From assembly GCF_002999335.1 (NCBI RefSeq), contig NW_020312763.1, forward strand, positions 186,001 through 250,000: a stretch of DNA of 64,000 nt. The letters are read 5' to 3'. Both the position numbers and the translations under genes were made by a program. Under the pieces are notes generated by a model, which searched no databases, was not told where the DNA came from, and was given only the letters and a program-made list of their open reading frames with translations. Shown here piece by piece: positions 12,201 through 24,568 of the stretch (position 1 is its first letter; every line of letters begins with the position of its first letter). This stretch comes from Cyclospora cayetanensis (lineage: Eukaryota > Apicomplexa > Conoidasida > Eucoccidiorida > Eimeriidae).

Positions 12201-13751
12201 ATTCCCGTAAATCTCCGCCGGCAAGACCACGAAGCCAAGGATCTTCGAAACCGCTTTGCGTCGCTTGTACTCCAGATGCCAGTTACTTCGCAGGGAGATT
12301 CCTTGCAAAGGTGTTTGCCACACCCACAGACTCGTCATAAAACCATTTTGCACTCAGAAGCCGTCTTCAATAAATCCACCCCCCCACCAGTATGCGTATC
12401 TAACTGCTTATTGTGAAATTTCTCGGTTGCGTGAGTGCCAAACATCCATTCGCGCATCAAGTGCTCTGCTCTTCAGGATGCTTGGAGTCCACGGGGCAAT
12501 ACGGAAAACCTTTCAGAGCTTCGCAATCCCCATGGTGATGTGCCTAGAAAACTGGCTGTACAATACATGGCCGGACTTGCTCATGGCTTACTTCCTCCGG
12601 CTTACACACAAGGTAAAGAGTACAAATTGCAGATGGGTTGGCACACAAGAAGACAAATCGAGGGCGAAGTAGAGTTTTAAATTTGTATGAAATATTTTTA
12701 GTGAACAACATTGAGCGAGTTCATAAACACATGCCGACTATTTGGCGATTCTTCCTAGGGAAGCGTCGTTGCAGTCCCGAGTGTACTTGTCTAGGAAATA
12801 ACATTTTGTGTCTGCACGCCCACTTACGTGATGTTAAGCATTTATGGTTAAAGTGCATAAGGGTTGCAGCAAGCATAATCGTCCTCCTATGCATTACTTG
12901 CAAATATAATTGACAATGCGCGGACTAAGAGCCCACACGGGCCTTCTGACCCGTCTTTCCGCTCTTAGATAATTGTTGAAACACTCTAGGCGTTTCGCCG
13001 TGCTTTCTAGAATGATCGCAGTCTAGTTTCTTAGAGCCTGATTTGCATGACACTTCAGAATTCTCAAGTATTTTGTAGCATGCTTCTGTTGTTCACAGAT
13101 CTCGGTTATTTTTAGCAGCGTCATTGGCCCTGCATCGTTGCCATATGTCCACTGCAGCCGCGCCCAGAGTATGCACTTCGTGGTACCTCAGCCAGGAGAG
13201 GCAAGTACTGCTGACGGCTTAAAGTTTTCACCTTGAGGGTGCTTTGCCTCAGCTTCAGGATTTACTGTTTTTTGTCACCCTCAATCATCCCAAAGTGTCA
13301 GAAACCCGTAGCTTTGGTCGTCACAGCTGATGATGTTTTCGTTGAGCTAATGCAAAGCATAAAAAATACCAGTATGACTGCATCTACAAAAAAAATGGAG
13401 ACAGCAGACCCTATATTGAGAATGCGAATGATGGGCAGTCGAGAGAGGCTCACATTTCCATAGCTGCATGGGTTTTTGTATGGCTAAGTGGTATATTACA
13501 CTTGCTGCCGTTATTCGAATTTTGTGCTTGTGCAGGTGGGAGTAGGCGTATCTGCATTTTCCTGCGGAGGGGTTGTCAGTATTTGCATTTCAGCAGACGA
13601 AGGGGTTGTGTCTGATCCCCAGGTTTTACGGGAGTGTGTTCTCGCTGAGTATGCCTCTTTGTGTCAGGCCTGCAAGCAATTTGAACCCTTCGTGGCCGTT
13701 GATGGTTTAGCCAGTAGTGCAATAACAATGCCCCTCGTTGTTCCCTCGTGA
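9282..13751 (+). CDS. WS/DGAT-type acyltransferase (wax ester synthase / diacylglycerol acyltransferase family)
   Basis: Acyl-CoA-dependent O-acyltransferase of the bacterial-type WSD family, expected to make wax esters or triacylglycerol at a membrane. The catalytic HHxxxDG motif is present as HHAVGDG at residues 612-618 (11115-11135). Downstream, TLNDIFAACIVGGYHRY matches the conserved ND motif of the C-terminal WSD domain, and FLIPVNLRR matches its PVnlR motif. A small exon reads SVIGPASLPYVH in place of SNvpGP, and a last exon reads FSCGGVVSICISADEGVV like the FSYNG...ADxxxxPD end of the family. A phase-consistent model is 9282-12310, 12477-12668, 13116-13179, 13536-13751 (about 1166 aa); the second and third junctions are the least certain. 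Residues about 325-365 hold two hydrophobic segments. A low-complexity insert of about 140 residues splits the domain after the HHxxxDG motif. Confidence 0.78.
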
Positions 13752-15101
13752 ACGACCTTCGTCCCCTCCTCTCTGTTTGCCTTTAGCGGGGCAGCACCCC
13801 CAGCCTTCATATCTGTCTAGAGTTCAAACGGCGGAAGAATTTGTAATTAGGTTCTGCTCTTTGCTTGAGCTATGAAACTGTCCCATTTGCAATTGCCCCT
13901 GCAGAGCGTTGCAGCGCCTCCCAGAGGTACAAAGGACAAATGCAGTGCCGTGCTACCTGACATTTGTATTTTTCGTTGACGCATCGGCTGATACAGCGCT
14001 TTTTGGCGAAGTGAATAGACTTACTCACGGTGCTGGTGTCTTAGTGCATCTACAGTTACGCATGTATACCGGCATTAGGGAGAAAAGGCCCTTGGGATGA
14101 TGCTGCTTTCGCAAGGTGGCCCCTCTAGTTTGGAGACAAGGCATGGAGAGCTTGGTAGTGGCATAATGAATACTTTTGGGTAGATAATGTGACTCGCCTT
14201 CTTGTGCCCCTCCGCATAGGCGTGCATGCACTGCGCAACGGGAAAGAAACTTTCTTACACTGAGCAAATAAACAAGATTAGATGACCATTTTCGGGAGTC
14301 TTCATCGTAGTCTATCATCAGCAGAAAAAAAGTGCTCTCTTGTTTTGTTATCTTAACTAGCAAACGTTGTCTTACCATTAGGGTTGCATTCAGTAATGCA
14401 CACCAGCCGGTACAATGTTTCCTTCTTCGCCACCTAAGTCAAGAACAAACAAGCTAAAATTCATAAGAATACTCTCTAAGTGGCTATATAACGGAGAAGA
14501 CAAGCCTTCACATGCAGTATCGAGACGAGTATTTTCCGGATCTGTAGAACATCTCTCAGTGGCTCTCGACGGGGCTGTTTCCCTGACCCCACCCCAATGA
14601 TTTTGACCTATTAGACGTGAGAGCTCTCTGTCTCCCTTTTCACCAATGCACTCTTTCGATTTCTTGTTTAATTTATTGACGCACAGATATTAGGGGTGTA
14701 TGCAGTTGTTCCTCAGCAGCCTTGCAGCCCAGGCATCACCTCTTGCGGACAGCGTTCATCGCCCTCCTCTTTCCCTCTTCCCACGTTTTTGGAGCGCCAC
14801 ACTCCTTCCTTCGATATCTCCGCGCTTTATACCTGCGTTGGAGCTGAAGGTTTCCTTACTTCCTTCAATAAGTTTGCAGATACAACAGTCCCATCCAGAG
14901 TCCGAACGCATCGACTCTAGGCGTCCTTCTTAGAAGGAGCCAATCCTCCGAATATCCGCAACATATTTTGATTTGAAAGGCCCTTATGGTAGAGGTCTTT
15001 CCACAGCAGCATATCCCGTTCCTCAGGTGGAGTGAGCCATCCTTGCCCTTGGCGTGCAACACATACGCGAATTACGGTGCAGCTTTTCTCCAGCATTGGC
15101 C
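13752..15101. other. Intergenic stretch, nothing recognised
   Basis: About 1.35 kb between two plus-strand genes. It should hold the acyltransferase 3' end and the promoter of the glutaredoxin-like gene. I see only short open frames, and no repeats or RNA gene. Confidence 0.45.
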
Positions 15102-16694
15102 ATGAGGCTATTGCTACTGCTGTCTTGCATCTGTTCGCTCTTTCTGAGTATCCCAACAGTCAGCGCGGCGACGGGCACTAGAGATGAACATTCCTCTGAA
15201 CTTAGGGGGGAGATGAGTTCTGAGGCGTTCACCCCGCCAAAGGCTCCCCCTCCAACTGAGGTCACTCATACTACAGGAACAGGAGGAGTCTCTGCCATTC
15301 CATCACCCGAATTGCTTCGTGCTCAGCTTGAAGCGAGGCGACGCTCTCCAGGTTGGGAAAAGGGAACGGTTCGGGAGCATAAGGACAACAGCGTCCTACA
15401 ACATGGAGAGGCTCACAAGAAAACAGGCATCAGCAGAATGAAAGTGCTACAGCTCTTCCCAGCATTCCTTATGGCAGTCGCCTTACTAAGTATTTTTGCG
15501 CTTTTTATCTCGGAGTATAAGAGAGGGGTCGTGACGGCAGGTTCCGTGTTTCCTCCCACACTCGTGCCTGAAGATGTCCCCTCTGCCGTTGATAGTATCT
15601 TGGCTGCCCACAAGACGGTAGTTTTTCTGAATGAGTACGCTGGCTAGGCATATACTTTCATCCACGTGTCTTTGGGAGAGGAAAAGTTGCAGCACTGCTG
15701 AATCGCAGCTGTACAAGTGCGCGTTTGGCTTTCTTTGTCCGTAATGAGTGATCAGGCCAGCGTAAATAGATTTTCTGGGGGACTCTCCTACTTCTATACT
15801 ATCGTATGGTGCTTGTACTGGTATTTCGTTTGGGCAATCGGTTCTTCATGGTGGATGCATGTTATGGTCGGTCGGGCGTCAAGATTTGCTGAAGGGAACG
15901 CCAAAGGCTAACAAAACTGCGAGTGTAAACGTGCTTCTCTTGGAATTGCTCATGCTTCAGGGTCCTGATGTTTTATTCATTCAGTTTATTCTGATGAACA
16001 ACGTGCATCCTGGTTTCTTTGTTGTGCAGCTCCTGCGTGATCTGCATGGCGGGCGTCAAGAAACTCGCCGAATGCGGAGGAAAACCCGTAAGATGGTCAC
16101 ATGTCTTCTTCCTCTCTTACCTAGTTATGTAGCTCCCATTGCATGGGTCTTGTCTTACTTGCTGTGCCCATCGTGTTTCGCTTTTTCGTGCATCATGTAC
16201 TTACCACTGCTCAGTGCTTACCTTACGTTGTTCATCTTTCTATCTTGCGCTTCGCAATAAGCTCTGCGTTGTGCTTGTCGCCGCTACCCTTTGATGGGAA
16301 ACCATAAGTTGTTCAGGGGGGAGATAGAGCGAGGTCTTTCGTTCACGCCAACTGCGTCTGCTCAGATGAACCCTCAGTCGTAACCATAAATTTTGGTTCT
16401 ATTAACCCTCTTACCCCAATAGAGCATATTTAACGGAATGATCTTTCCACTGTTTGTTTATGGAGTGAGCGGCCATATCACGGAGGCTTTTGGGTGTGCT
16501 TGCGCGTCCGCTGCATTATCTTACTTCAGTTCGTTGTACAACTGATGGGTCACCGCCTGGCGCCCTACGTGCGGAAACATTTCGAGTCTTCCTACAAAGT
16601 CACGCGCCTCCCCGCAATCTTTGTCGATCAGAAGGCTGCACCGGACTTCTTATCTGCTGTATGCGAGACAATGGACTTGAGGCATAGGTTCTAG
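15102..16694 (+). CDS. Secretory, membrane-anchored glutaredoxin-like protein, three exons, 251 aa
   Basis: Probable thiol-disulfide oxidoreductase of the glutaredoxin fold, targeted to the secretory pathway. The exons 15102-15634, 16030-16087 and 16530-16694 join in phase. The ATG at 15102 is the first in frame and starts a clear signal peptide, MRLLLLLSCICSLFL. A Pro/Thr/Ser-rich stretch follows, then one transmembrane helix at about residues 119-137. The C-terminal domain begins KTVVFLN, and exon 2 adds DSCVICMAGVKKL, giving a C180-x2-C183 redox motif right after a beta strand, as in glutaredoxins. Exon 3 supplies TRLPAIFVDQK, with the cis-proline (P225) and following strand. The CVIC pair replaces the classic CPYC, and the C-terminal GG that helps bind glutathione in canonical glutaredoxins is absent, so the activity may differ. 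The domain becomes visible only after splicing. Confidence 0.62.
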
Positions 16695-19600
16695 TGCCTC
16701 TCTAGCCTGCAGAGTTCGAGTTTTGGGGTAACGCGCAAGCGTGAGCTGTAGTTTGTATAATCCAAGAGGTCGCGTTTGTAGTTTTGGGCAGTACTAGCGA
16801 TTCGTTAGCAGTCACTCGGTATGCGGTGTTGGAGCACATGTTACCCTTTTCGAAAATTTCACATATAGCAGTAGTTATCAAACGGTATGAAGTTTCCAGT
16901 TGCACTAGTAGTCTGTGCAACTGAGTCGGTCAACTATTACCACTCCTGGATAAGGAGACGGTACTGATGCAAGATTCTCAACTGGAAAGATGATTTAGAT
17001 ATAGAATGTTGAATAGCATAGGCAAGGTATGATATTGTAGTCTTTCTGCTGTGTGTCTGTCGCCTTTTCTATCCATTTCCTTGCTTCCTAATGCTTAGCA
17101 ATATGTTTCTTTGGACTGGTCAAGTACTTTTTTGGGTAATCTATTAGTATAAAGTCATAGGGGTTTTTGCTACGCTTTAAGTTTTATTCATGCGCGTTCT
17201 CTAAGTCGTTTCTTTCTGCCTATGTGCCGTTTCAGGTGGCTTCAATTGTCAACTCCCGTACTTAACATGGATCCAGTTGGAGTTACTGGTGTATGAGACC
17301 CTTGACCGAGACAAGCAGTGTACAAACATGGGCAGCATGTGGACAGTCACCCATTTTAGAGTGCTAGAAGCATTGCGTATCTATTTGAAGGTAAAGCGCT
17401 ACCTGCACAGTTAGCGTCTTGTAGTGGCCAGCAGCTAGATAAATGGCCCATGACCGTGAAAACCGCAGTGAGGGGCAAAGAAGCCTGAACTGCATAAGGG
17501 CCTTCGCAGCCTCGATTCATCTGGATCCAAGCGATATTACGCCCTATCAAAAATTCAAGGCCCTCACTAAGACCATCCGTTACACCTGGATTCAGCCAAC
17601 ATAACAGGGAAAAGTTCAAGTAAGATAACGCTTTCCATCTCCAGCTGGTAGCCCCTTCCAGCGATGCATATTCGTCGAAGGCGATCTTCCGGCCCTTTAT
17701 TAATTGCGGCATTTTATGCACAACGGACTGCACAACGATCAGCGAATGAAGATATGTGGACGAGCAGCACTTTCGTCATGCTATTCTGGGTAGTTGGATC
17801 TGGATGGCGAAAGAGAAGAGTCCCTGCAAAAGCAGCTTCACTGGCAAAGGCCGTGGTCTTACCTCCAGGCACCGGAGGTATCAAAATTAGTACTACCAGC
17901 AGCTGTATGATGCTATCTCGGCTTTTTGTACTGAGGGCATTAGGGCTATATTTTTGTTTTAGTGGCTGCAAACGTACCCCCACTGAGACTGCTACGCGGG
18001 GTGCAGCCTTACGAAGGCTATTTTAGACATTCTAGGGAGCATGCAAACAGTTGCTGCAGCGGTGATGGGGCGAAATTTCGCCCTCAGCCTCAGCGCACCA
18101 ACGACACCAAATTTGATAGTAGACAGCAGAACAATGAGCATTTTGTTCGAGGCAGCCCTCCTACAGCCCTCTCGTCGCATAGCCCGTTAGCAGATGAGCT
18201 GCAATGAGCAGTTTAAGCAACGTGAAAAGGTGACAGCAGGAGAGCACTCCACACTTTGTGAAGTGGTATGAGATAAACAAAGATTTCCACCAAGCGTGCA
18301 GTGAACCGGCAGCTGAACAAAAAATGGCGTGCGAAAAGTGCGTTAGGAGGCATGCCCGTCAACTCCCCCAGACGCTTCAAAGCCCTCGGAATACAGTTCA
18401 GTCAACAGCAGTGTCCACGCCTACAAATAGGAGAGGAAGCCCCTATGATCCTTTTGCTCTTCTTGCAGCTTTCGATCAGACCCAAATGGTCTGTCACCTT
18501 TGAGTATTCTCCTGTGCCTTAGTATCCACTGGCTACTTTGCTTCATTCCAGGCTAGTGTCTGTGCTTGCCCCTTGCTCGCAGCGAGAAGCAGGGCTCTCC
18601 TTTCGGGCGCACATCTTGTAGGAACTCATCCCCTGTATAAACCACTGTGCGTAGCGAATCAACCTTCCGCCTTCTTCTGCGCAATTCGGATTCTCTGGCT
18701 GTTTTCCTTTAGCTGCACAGAGTGAGCCCCTTCAGCTGAGCCGCTGGAGAAGATAACCCTCTGCCAACACTCAGCTCTTCACACGCCAGCCTCTCCTCTT
18801 CGCTGCGCTTCAAGCTAGCCTGCCCTTCCCTTTTTGCTAGAAGGCTACCTTTTCCTCAATTCGCGTCCACCTACCCGAAAGCAGACTACACTTTTACTTC
18901 CTACATGCTCTCCATCTCCAGCGGACACTTCTTGACGTTCCATTCTAGTGGCAGATTGATCACTACACAGGAATAAGCTTTTAGACTGCTTTCGCTTCAG
19001 CCTCTGCCTTTATGCCTTATGCAAAGGAAAGAGGGTCTTCCTCTCTATTAGTATATGGCATGATGGAACCCCTGATGTTTTTGACTCTGGTATTGCAGAA
19101 GGTCCCGCCTCAGCTCCTGCCCTGCTTCACTCTACAATACTTATTGTCATTTTCTCTCCTCTCTGTGTACGGTTGTGCGGTGCCGGCCACCTACGACATC
19201 CCACTGCCGTAGCGAAGAACCTTCTGCCTCTTCTCCAGACATCCTGCTCGCTTTCTTTGTAGGATTGGGGTGGCACAGCTGGACACTCTGCAGCCAGCCG
19301 CTTAAAGCGCATTCCTTAATGAAAATTGTGTCACCTCACAGAAAGGATGCAGCAAATAGCTCCTTAACGAGCGCGCCTGGTTTCAACACGCCTTCAGGCT
19401 CCACTGGGAACTGCATAGCTCTCCCGCATGCTAACTGGCTAACTCATTGACCGCCTGTCTTTGTTCAACACGCAGCAAATAAGACTTTGCTAACAATCAT
19501 CATCAGCACCCAGCCATAGCCAATCGTGCAGTTTCGACGGCCCTAATATTTTGTTTACACATTTCTACCCATTGAGGTCCCCATTGACTGAGCACGACCA

Positions 19601-20771
19601 TTGTGGTGAACTCTTTTTCCCACGTTATAACAAGCGCATTTTGTGTCTTTTCATACACGTCTACTCGTCTATTCTATGACTAAACAAGCTCCTTGTCTTT
19701 TTAGGTTTCGGGAAAGCCTTGATTTATGTTGTTCATACGTGTGCGAATTGTATGCGTGTGCGGACGTCTCCAAACCTCTTTTCAGACCTCTGCTGGCAGT
19801 ATACAAGTGGGGCTGTTTTGCGAATGAAAAAGTGGAACTCAAAGCCCGGCATTCAAAAGGAGTGGTGGCTCGAGGAACACCAGGATTATGTTACGAGGAA
19901 GACTGCCGCTATCGGAGGGTACACTACTCAAGAGAGATGCAAAGGTAGCTAGTATGTTGATGTATTGAGAAAATGGAGAATCAAACCGCTCTTGAAGGCC
20001 TTCTTATCATGAATATTGCATCATAAGAACCAGCGTGCGCACCTTACCTCAGAAGCATATATGTAGACGACGATCTCTTAGGCCAATAAATTGAGACATA
20101 AAGTAAGCAGCATGTTAAAGAGTGCTACATCTAAATTTCATGGCTTACCCTCTTGCACGCGGCACTTGCGAGGGCGTCGTGGGGCCCCCCCAACGTCGGT
20201 TGGCGTGCCGTGGCATCGTTGACTTCCGCGAGTTGTGGCATGTCTTCTCGTTTGTGTCCGCTTATCCTCTCTTTTGCTGATCTTAGAATTACTCCTTACT
20301 GAATTTCGTGGCGCCAAAGGTTGAGTAAGGCCGTACTCTCATTTCCGTTAGCATTGACTCTTGCCGGTTGAGATTCGACCCAGGCTTCTCAGGTACAGCC
20401 ACAACTGTACTGAACTGCATATTCCCAAGCCCATCCCTGATGGACCCTTCCCAAATAAGTTATTCACAACTCGGGCTATCTTAGCTTGTTCCATTGCCCC
20501 CCTTTTCCTGTTCTCGTTCGTCGAGTGTCTGCTTCCATGGGTTTCTTGCCCGTAGGAGCGGTACCCTGGGGCGCTTGGGGGCCCTTGCTTCCCGTCTGTT
20601 ATTATGTTTTTTGGTGTTAACGTGCTTTCCATTTTGCGAGAAAATAAGGAATTCCCACGAATATGCGTTACCGGGCCTTAGGGCTGCCATGTGCCTTTCT
20701 TCTTTCCACCCTTCTAGTTGGCTTCTGCTAACATTTTCAACACGGGAGACACTCAGCACGACACATGAATC
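16695..20771. other. Long non-coding stretch, no supported gene
   Basis: About 4 kb between two plus-strand genes. Several 60-125-codon frames occur on both strands (for example minus 17356-17733 and 17714-17983), but none matches a family convincingly or chains into a spliced gene. From about 18.5 to 19.2 kb the plus strand is pyrimidine-rich. No tRNA, rRNA or mobile element was recognised. Confidence 0.45.
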
Positions 20772-23700
20772 ATGACGAGCAGCACTACCTTTGTGAGCTG
20801 CCTGTTGATGGACGTTGGGGAAAGAGCTTGCGCGAGCGGTTGCTTCCATCCTCTATCCCAAGCATGCCTCTCCCTCCTGAGCAACCGTTTTGCTGCTGAT
20901 CCGAAGCATGTGGCGGCAGTGGTCGCCTATGGCAGCAGTACCACACACAACCCTCTTGCTGCGGCCTATGCTGAAGCGAAGCAATACCTGCATATCGAAG
21001 TCTTGAGGAACTTTCTGCCCATCGACTGGCAGCTGATCTCGGAGTTGGGGAAAGCCCTAAAGCCAGGAGGACAGCCAGGAGACCTCCTGGATGCATGCAT
21101 CGTCGCGACTGATTTATACCAAAAGGCCTACGCGAAACAAATAGAACAGAAAAAGGTTAGGGGCACGAGGCACATTGAAACGCAGACGAACACACAGCAA
21201 CTAGGACGCATCATGAGAGTTGTAGATGGGTGGTAGCGTCAGGGGTTGCTGTCAATGATAGACAAAGAACAACCGCAGCTGTAGGATTAGCACTTGGTCG
21301 TGCAGATTTTGAACTCTCTAGCGCCGCTGCGTAACGCGGTGAATTCTAATGCACCTGAACGTTGGGGTGTTAGCGCGCATCCTCTGGCATCGCCGTTTTT
21401 TGTTGCGGCATTGTTGCGCCTTTTACGTTCCCCACAGGTTAAATGCTTTTTTTATTTGTTTAGCGGGCCCGAGTCCTTCGTGGCAGATGGGGATGCGGGA
21501 GTCGTCAGGCAATATATGCGGGATGCTGGCATTTATGCAATCCGCATCTTTGCAGGTACACACTGTAAGGGCTTAATCCAGAGGTTTTAGCGTTTAGCAG
21601 AGTACATGCTGGCCTTGCACATGGTTGAAGGTAGATTTGCAGAGTCTTTATGGCTGGTAGTACGGGTAGGGAGTTTGGCGCATACAACGAGGGTGTGTGA
21701 AATCGCATGCCGAGCGCTTAAGATACTCGAGATTGAACTTGTTGCGTCATGGCCCTTGGTTCGGCAGGGCAGTATTAAAGAAAGCGTCGGCTGAGGCAGG
21801 CGACTCCAGAGAGCCGTGCATCCGCAGTGTGCAGTTAACTAGTGGCTTTGTTTGCTCCCTAGGCTCTACGATTTGTGTTGCCTGGAGGGTCTGCATGTGC
21901 GCCGCAGGGGGTAAACCTGCGTCGAGGGATAGTGAAGGTGGCTTCTTTGACAGCGAGATATATCTTCCAGATTTTGTGAACCTGTGCCGATTGTATGTTC
22001 CTGTGCGCGCAAAAAGAACTGTGGCCAAGGCTCGTATGCCTTTGCAGCTATCGCCATCCGTTGGCGTTGCTGTCTCTGTTTATATTCTGGCGAAGCAAGA
22101 GCCGCTTCCGCCACTCCGCAAGCGCCTCAAAGTCTGCCCTCCTCCCTCTCGAGAAGGGCTGATGGAGGGAGGGCCAAGAGGTGAAGGTCGTCATCGTGCA
22201 CCGCAGTACGTGGCTCTAACATCAGAGAGATTCTTCTGCAGAGTGGATGATCCCGAGCAGCAGCCGGTAGCGGCTGTATGCAAAAGCGAAGCAATCGAGG
22301 AAGTCGAGGGCGATGACAGTGCAGAGGGGAGAGTAGACTATCGTCCTACTAAAGCCGCAGGTACTCCCGCAGTCGAAAGTATTGCTTACGCCGTTCCCCT
22401 AGGGAAAGACCTCATCCCCGTATCTGCGTTCGAGGTCAATGCCCACTTGGCGCTCAAGACGGAAAAAGGAATTGTTCTTTTGGGCGTTCTTCCGATCGCT
22501 AAGATCAAGAGATGGTAGGGAAAGGAGGAATACCTCTAAATATGTATATTTGAATTCAAATACACACACACGCACAGATATATATATATGCATGCATATA
22601 CATATGTTTATCTGTCTATACACCCCGCGAGCAGAAAGTGTTGTCCTGTTTCTACCCGAAAGCCTAAGGCATGTTAAAACGGGCCTTATGTTTTTCAGTG
22701 TCTCTGCTTCGTTGCCGACGATATATATGTCCTTTGCAGCTAGAGAGAGATTCTCACTTATAAGTCCCCCCCTCCCCCAGTGTCTGATCTCCGTATAATT
22801 TTCTGCTCTCGACATTGAGCTTCCCCGTCGCTCTTTGCTCCCCGTTTCTGCATTCGCCAGTGCGTCGGCTGCCCGGCTTTGCAGGTGGTTCTCGGGTAGC
22901 AGCGAGGTGGTCGTGGCGAGTGAGGGTGATGCCACTAGCGGTGTTGCGGTGTCTGCCCTATTCTGGGCATGCGTGCGGCTGGACTGCGCGTTGCTTTGTC
23001 GTTATACGGGACGGCCAAACTCCCTCCCCCGACCGGCGCTGCTGATTCCCCGCCTCTGCTGCCAGCAGAACTGGAAGGAAGCCGTGTTGAGTGGCCTTCA
23101 GAGCCAGACCATTCAGCAAGCTTTCTGCCTGGCGCTCCTGCCTTTTGCAGATGACGTCGCATCCACTGTTCACCCGATGCCTCCCCCCTCGCATCCTGCG
23201 GAAGTGGCAGCCATGAAATCGCTGATTGGTCGTCTGAGCCTCTGCCCGCGCATCCGGCCTGATGCCTCTCGAACTGCGCTCTCTAGAGATGCGCCTAGTG
23301 GGGTTTCTGCCTCGCCTCCCGCAGGCCAGGCGCCCTTCTTTGGCTCAGGCTCTCTGCAGACACCTTCTTGTCACGGCTCTAGCGTCTGCAAACACATACA
23401 CCCCTTGTGCTGCCCCCTGTCGGCCTACCCTGCAGCAGAGGACCCCCCCTTCTCTACAAACGCTAACCCTTCCTTTCTGCCTAAGTCCTCCAGAGCCTTC
23501 GGAGAGCTGGGAACCCTCCTAAACCCCCTGCTCATCCCCAACCCCACAATGCAACGCTTTCTGAGACTCGTTGCAGACAAGATCCAGGCCGTTGCGGCTG
23601 CAGGCCTGCAGCAACAGGACGAGCAGCGCGGCTTTCCGCAGCAACAGCAAAGCGGCTATCGCACAGGATACGAAGAGCTGCTCAGGGCGATGGATGACCT

Positions 23701-24568
23701 CCTAGAGGCGACGGCCTTCACCCCGGAAGAGGCAGCAGCACCTACAGCAGCTGCTGCAGGTGCAGACAGTCGTCCCAAAGGTGACCCTCTACTGTGTCAG
23801 TTATTTCCGCTGGTGGCGGCGGGCCCTCTGGTAGATGTGGATGCTGCACTGTTTGCGGCACGAGGCCTAGAGGCAGGGGTTCGCTCCGAGGAGCTCTCGC
23901 GCAAGGAACAAGTACTAAGTCTAAACGATATCAAACTGCAAGAGCAGTCGCAGACAGCATTCTGGGATACAGATTCACTTTACACGGGGCTAGACAGCCA
24001 GCAGCAGCAGGGTCAGCAGCAGCCAAAGCAGCATGACCAACGGGCGTATGCCGTAGGGTCCATAAATCCCGTAAGAGACTTTGAAGTTATGCTCGCTAGC
24101 AGAGAAACCAATCTCACGAAGAAAAGGGCGATTACAGAAATGCAACAAATTATTCTGGAGCTGCTGGGACGCGCCGACGAGCAAGAGACTGCTGCTGATG
24201 CTACTGAGGCTAGCGGTGTCGTGAAATTCCAACAGCAGCAGCAAGTGTGTGGTGGGATGGCTTCTCGGTACCTCGTTAGGGCCATGATGTGCATGGAGGC
24301 CCTTCGATCCGGCTGTGTGCGAGAGCGAGAAGGAAAATTGTTTAATGGCTTCTTGCGGCAGCTCCAACAGCTGGCCAGACCCGAGCAGTCAGACGCTGCT
24401 GCGTCTGGCGAAACACAGCCAACTCCAACGGGGGTACGCCTTTTCTGGGATGTATTTCTGTCCGAGAGAAAATTGCCGCTGATTACTACAGAGGAAGATC
24501 CTCATGCAGAAGTTGCCCCTCATGATGCAATCTGTATATACACCCCAGCTCCTACGGTGCAACTGTAG
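20772..24568 (+). CDS. KU80: Ku80 subunit of the Ku DNA-end-binding heterodimer, four exons, about 945 aa
   Basis: Nuclear Ku80, which with Ku70 binds broken DNA ends and starts non-homologous end joining. Exons 20772-21155, 21438-21555, 21863-22514 and 22885-24568 join in phase; exon 3 could also begin at 21908. Exon 1 is the vWA-like domain, with LLMDVGE, VVAYGSSTTHNPL and PGGQPGDLLDACIVATDLYQ matching the family pattern of MDVG, fGT..T.NPL and pGs..aDfLDAlivs.D. Exon 3 carries the beta-barrel with VPLGKDLIPVSAFE, like Ku80 yG.divPfskvde. Exon 4 has LLPFADDV, LLIPNPTMQRFLRLV, VGSINPVRDFEVML, ALRSGCVREREGKLFNGFL and LITTEEDP, in the same order as in animal Ku80. It is longer than the usual 700-750 aa because of Gln/Ala-rich inserts. 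Its 3' end faces that of the ASP5-like gene. Confidence 0.85.
22555..22612. repeat. AC/AT microsatellite in Ku80 intron 3
   Basis: A short CA run grades into an alternating TA run with an embedded TGCATGCA palindrome, all within the intron 22515-22884 of Ku80. It marks the left edge of the repeat-rich part of the window. Confidence 0.7.

Noticed and set aside
17714..17983. Minus-strand frame with LILIPPVPGGKTTAF, resembling a Walker A loop
   Set aside because: The first Gly of the loop is missing, no Walker B or other motor motif is seen, and it does not chain with neighbouring frames.
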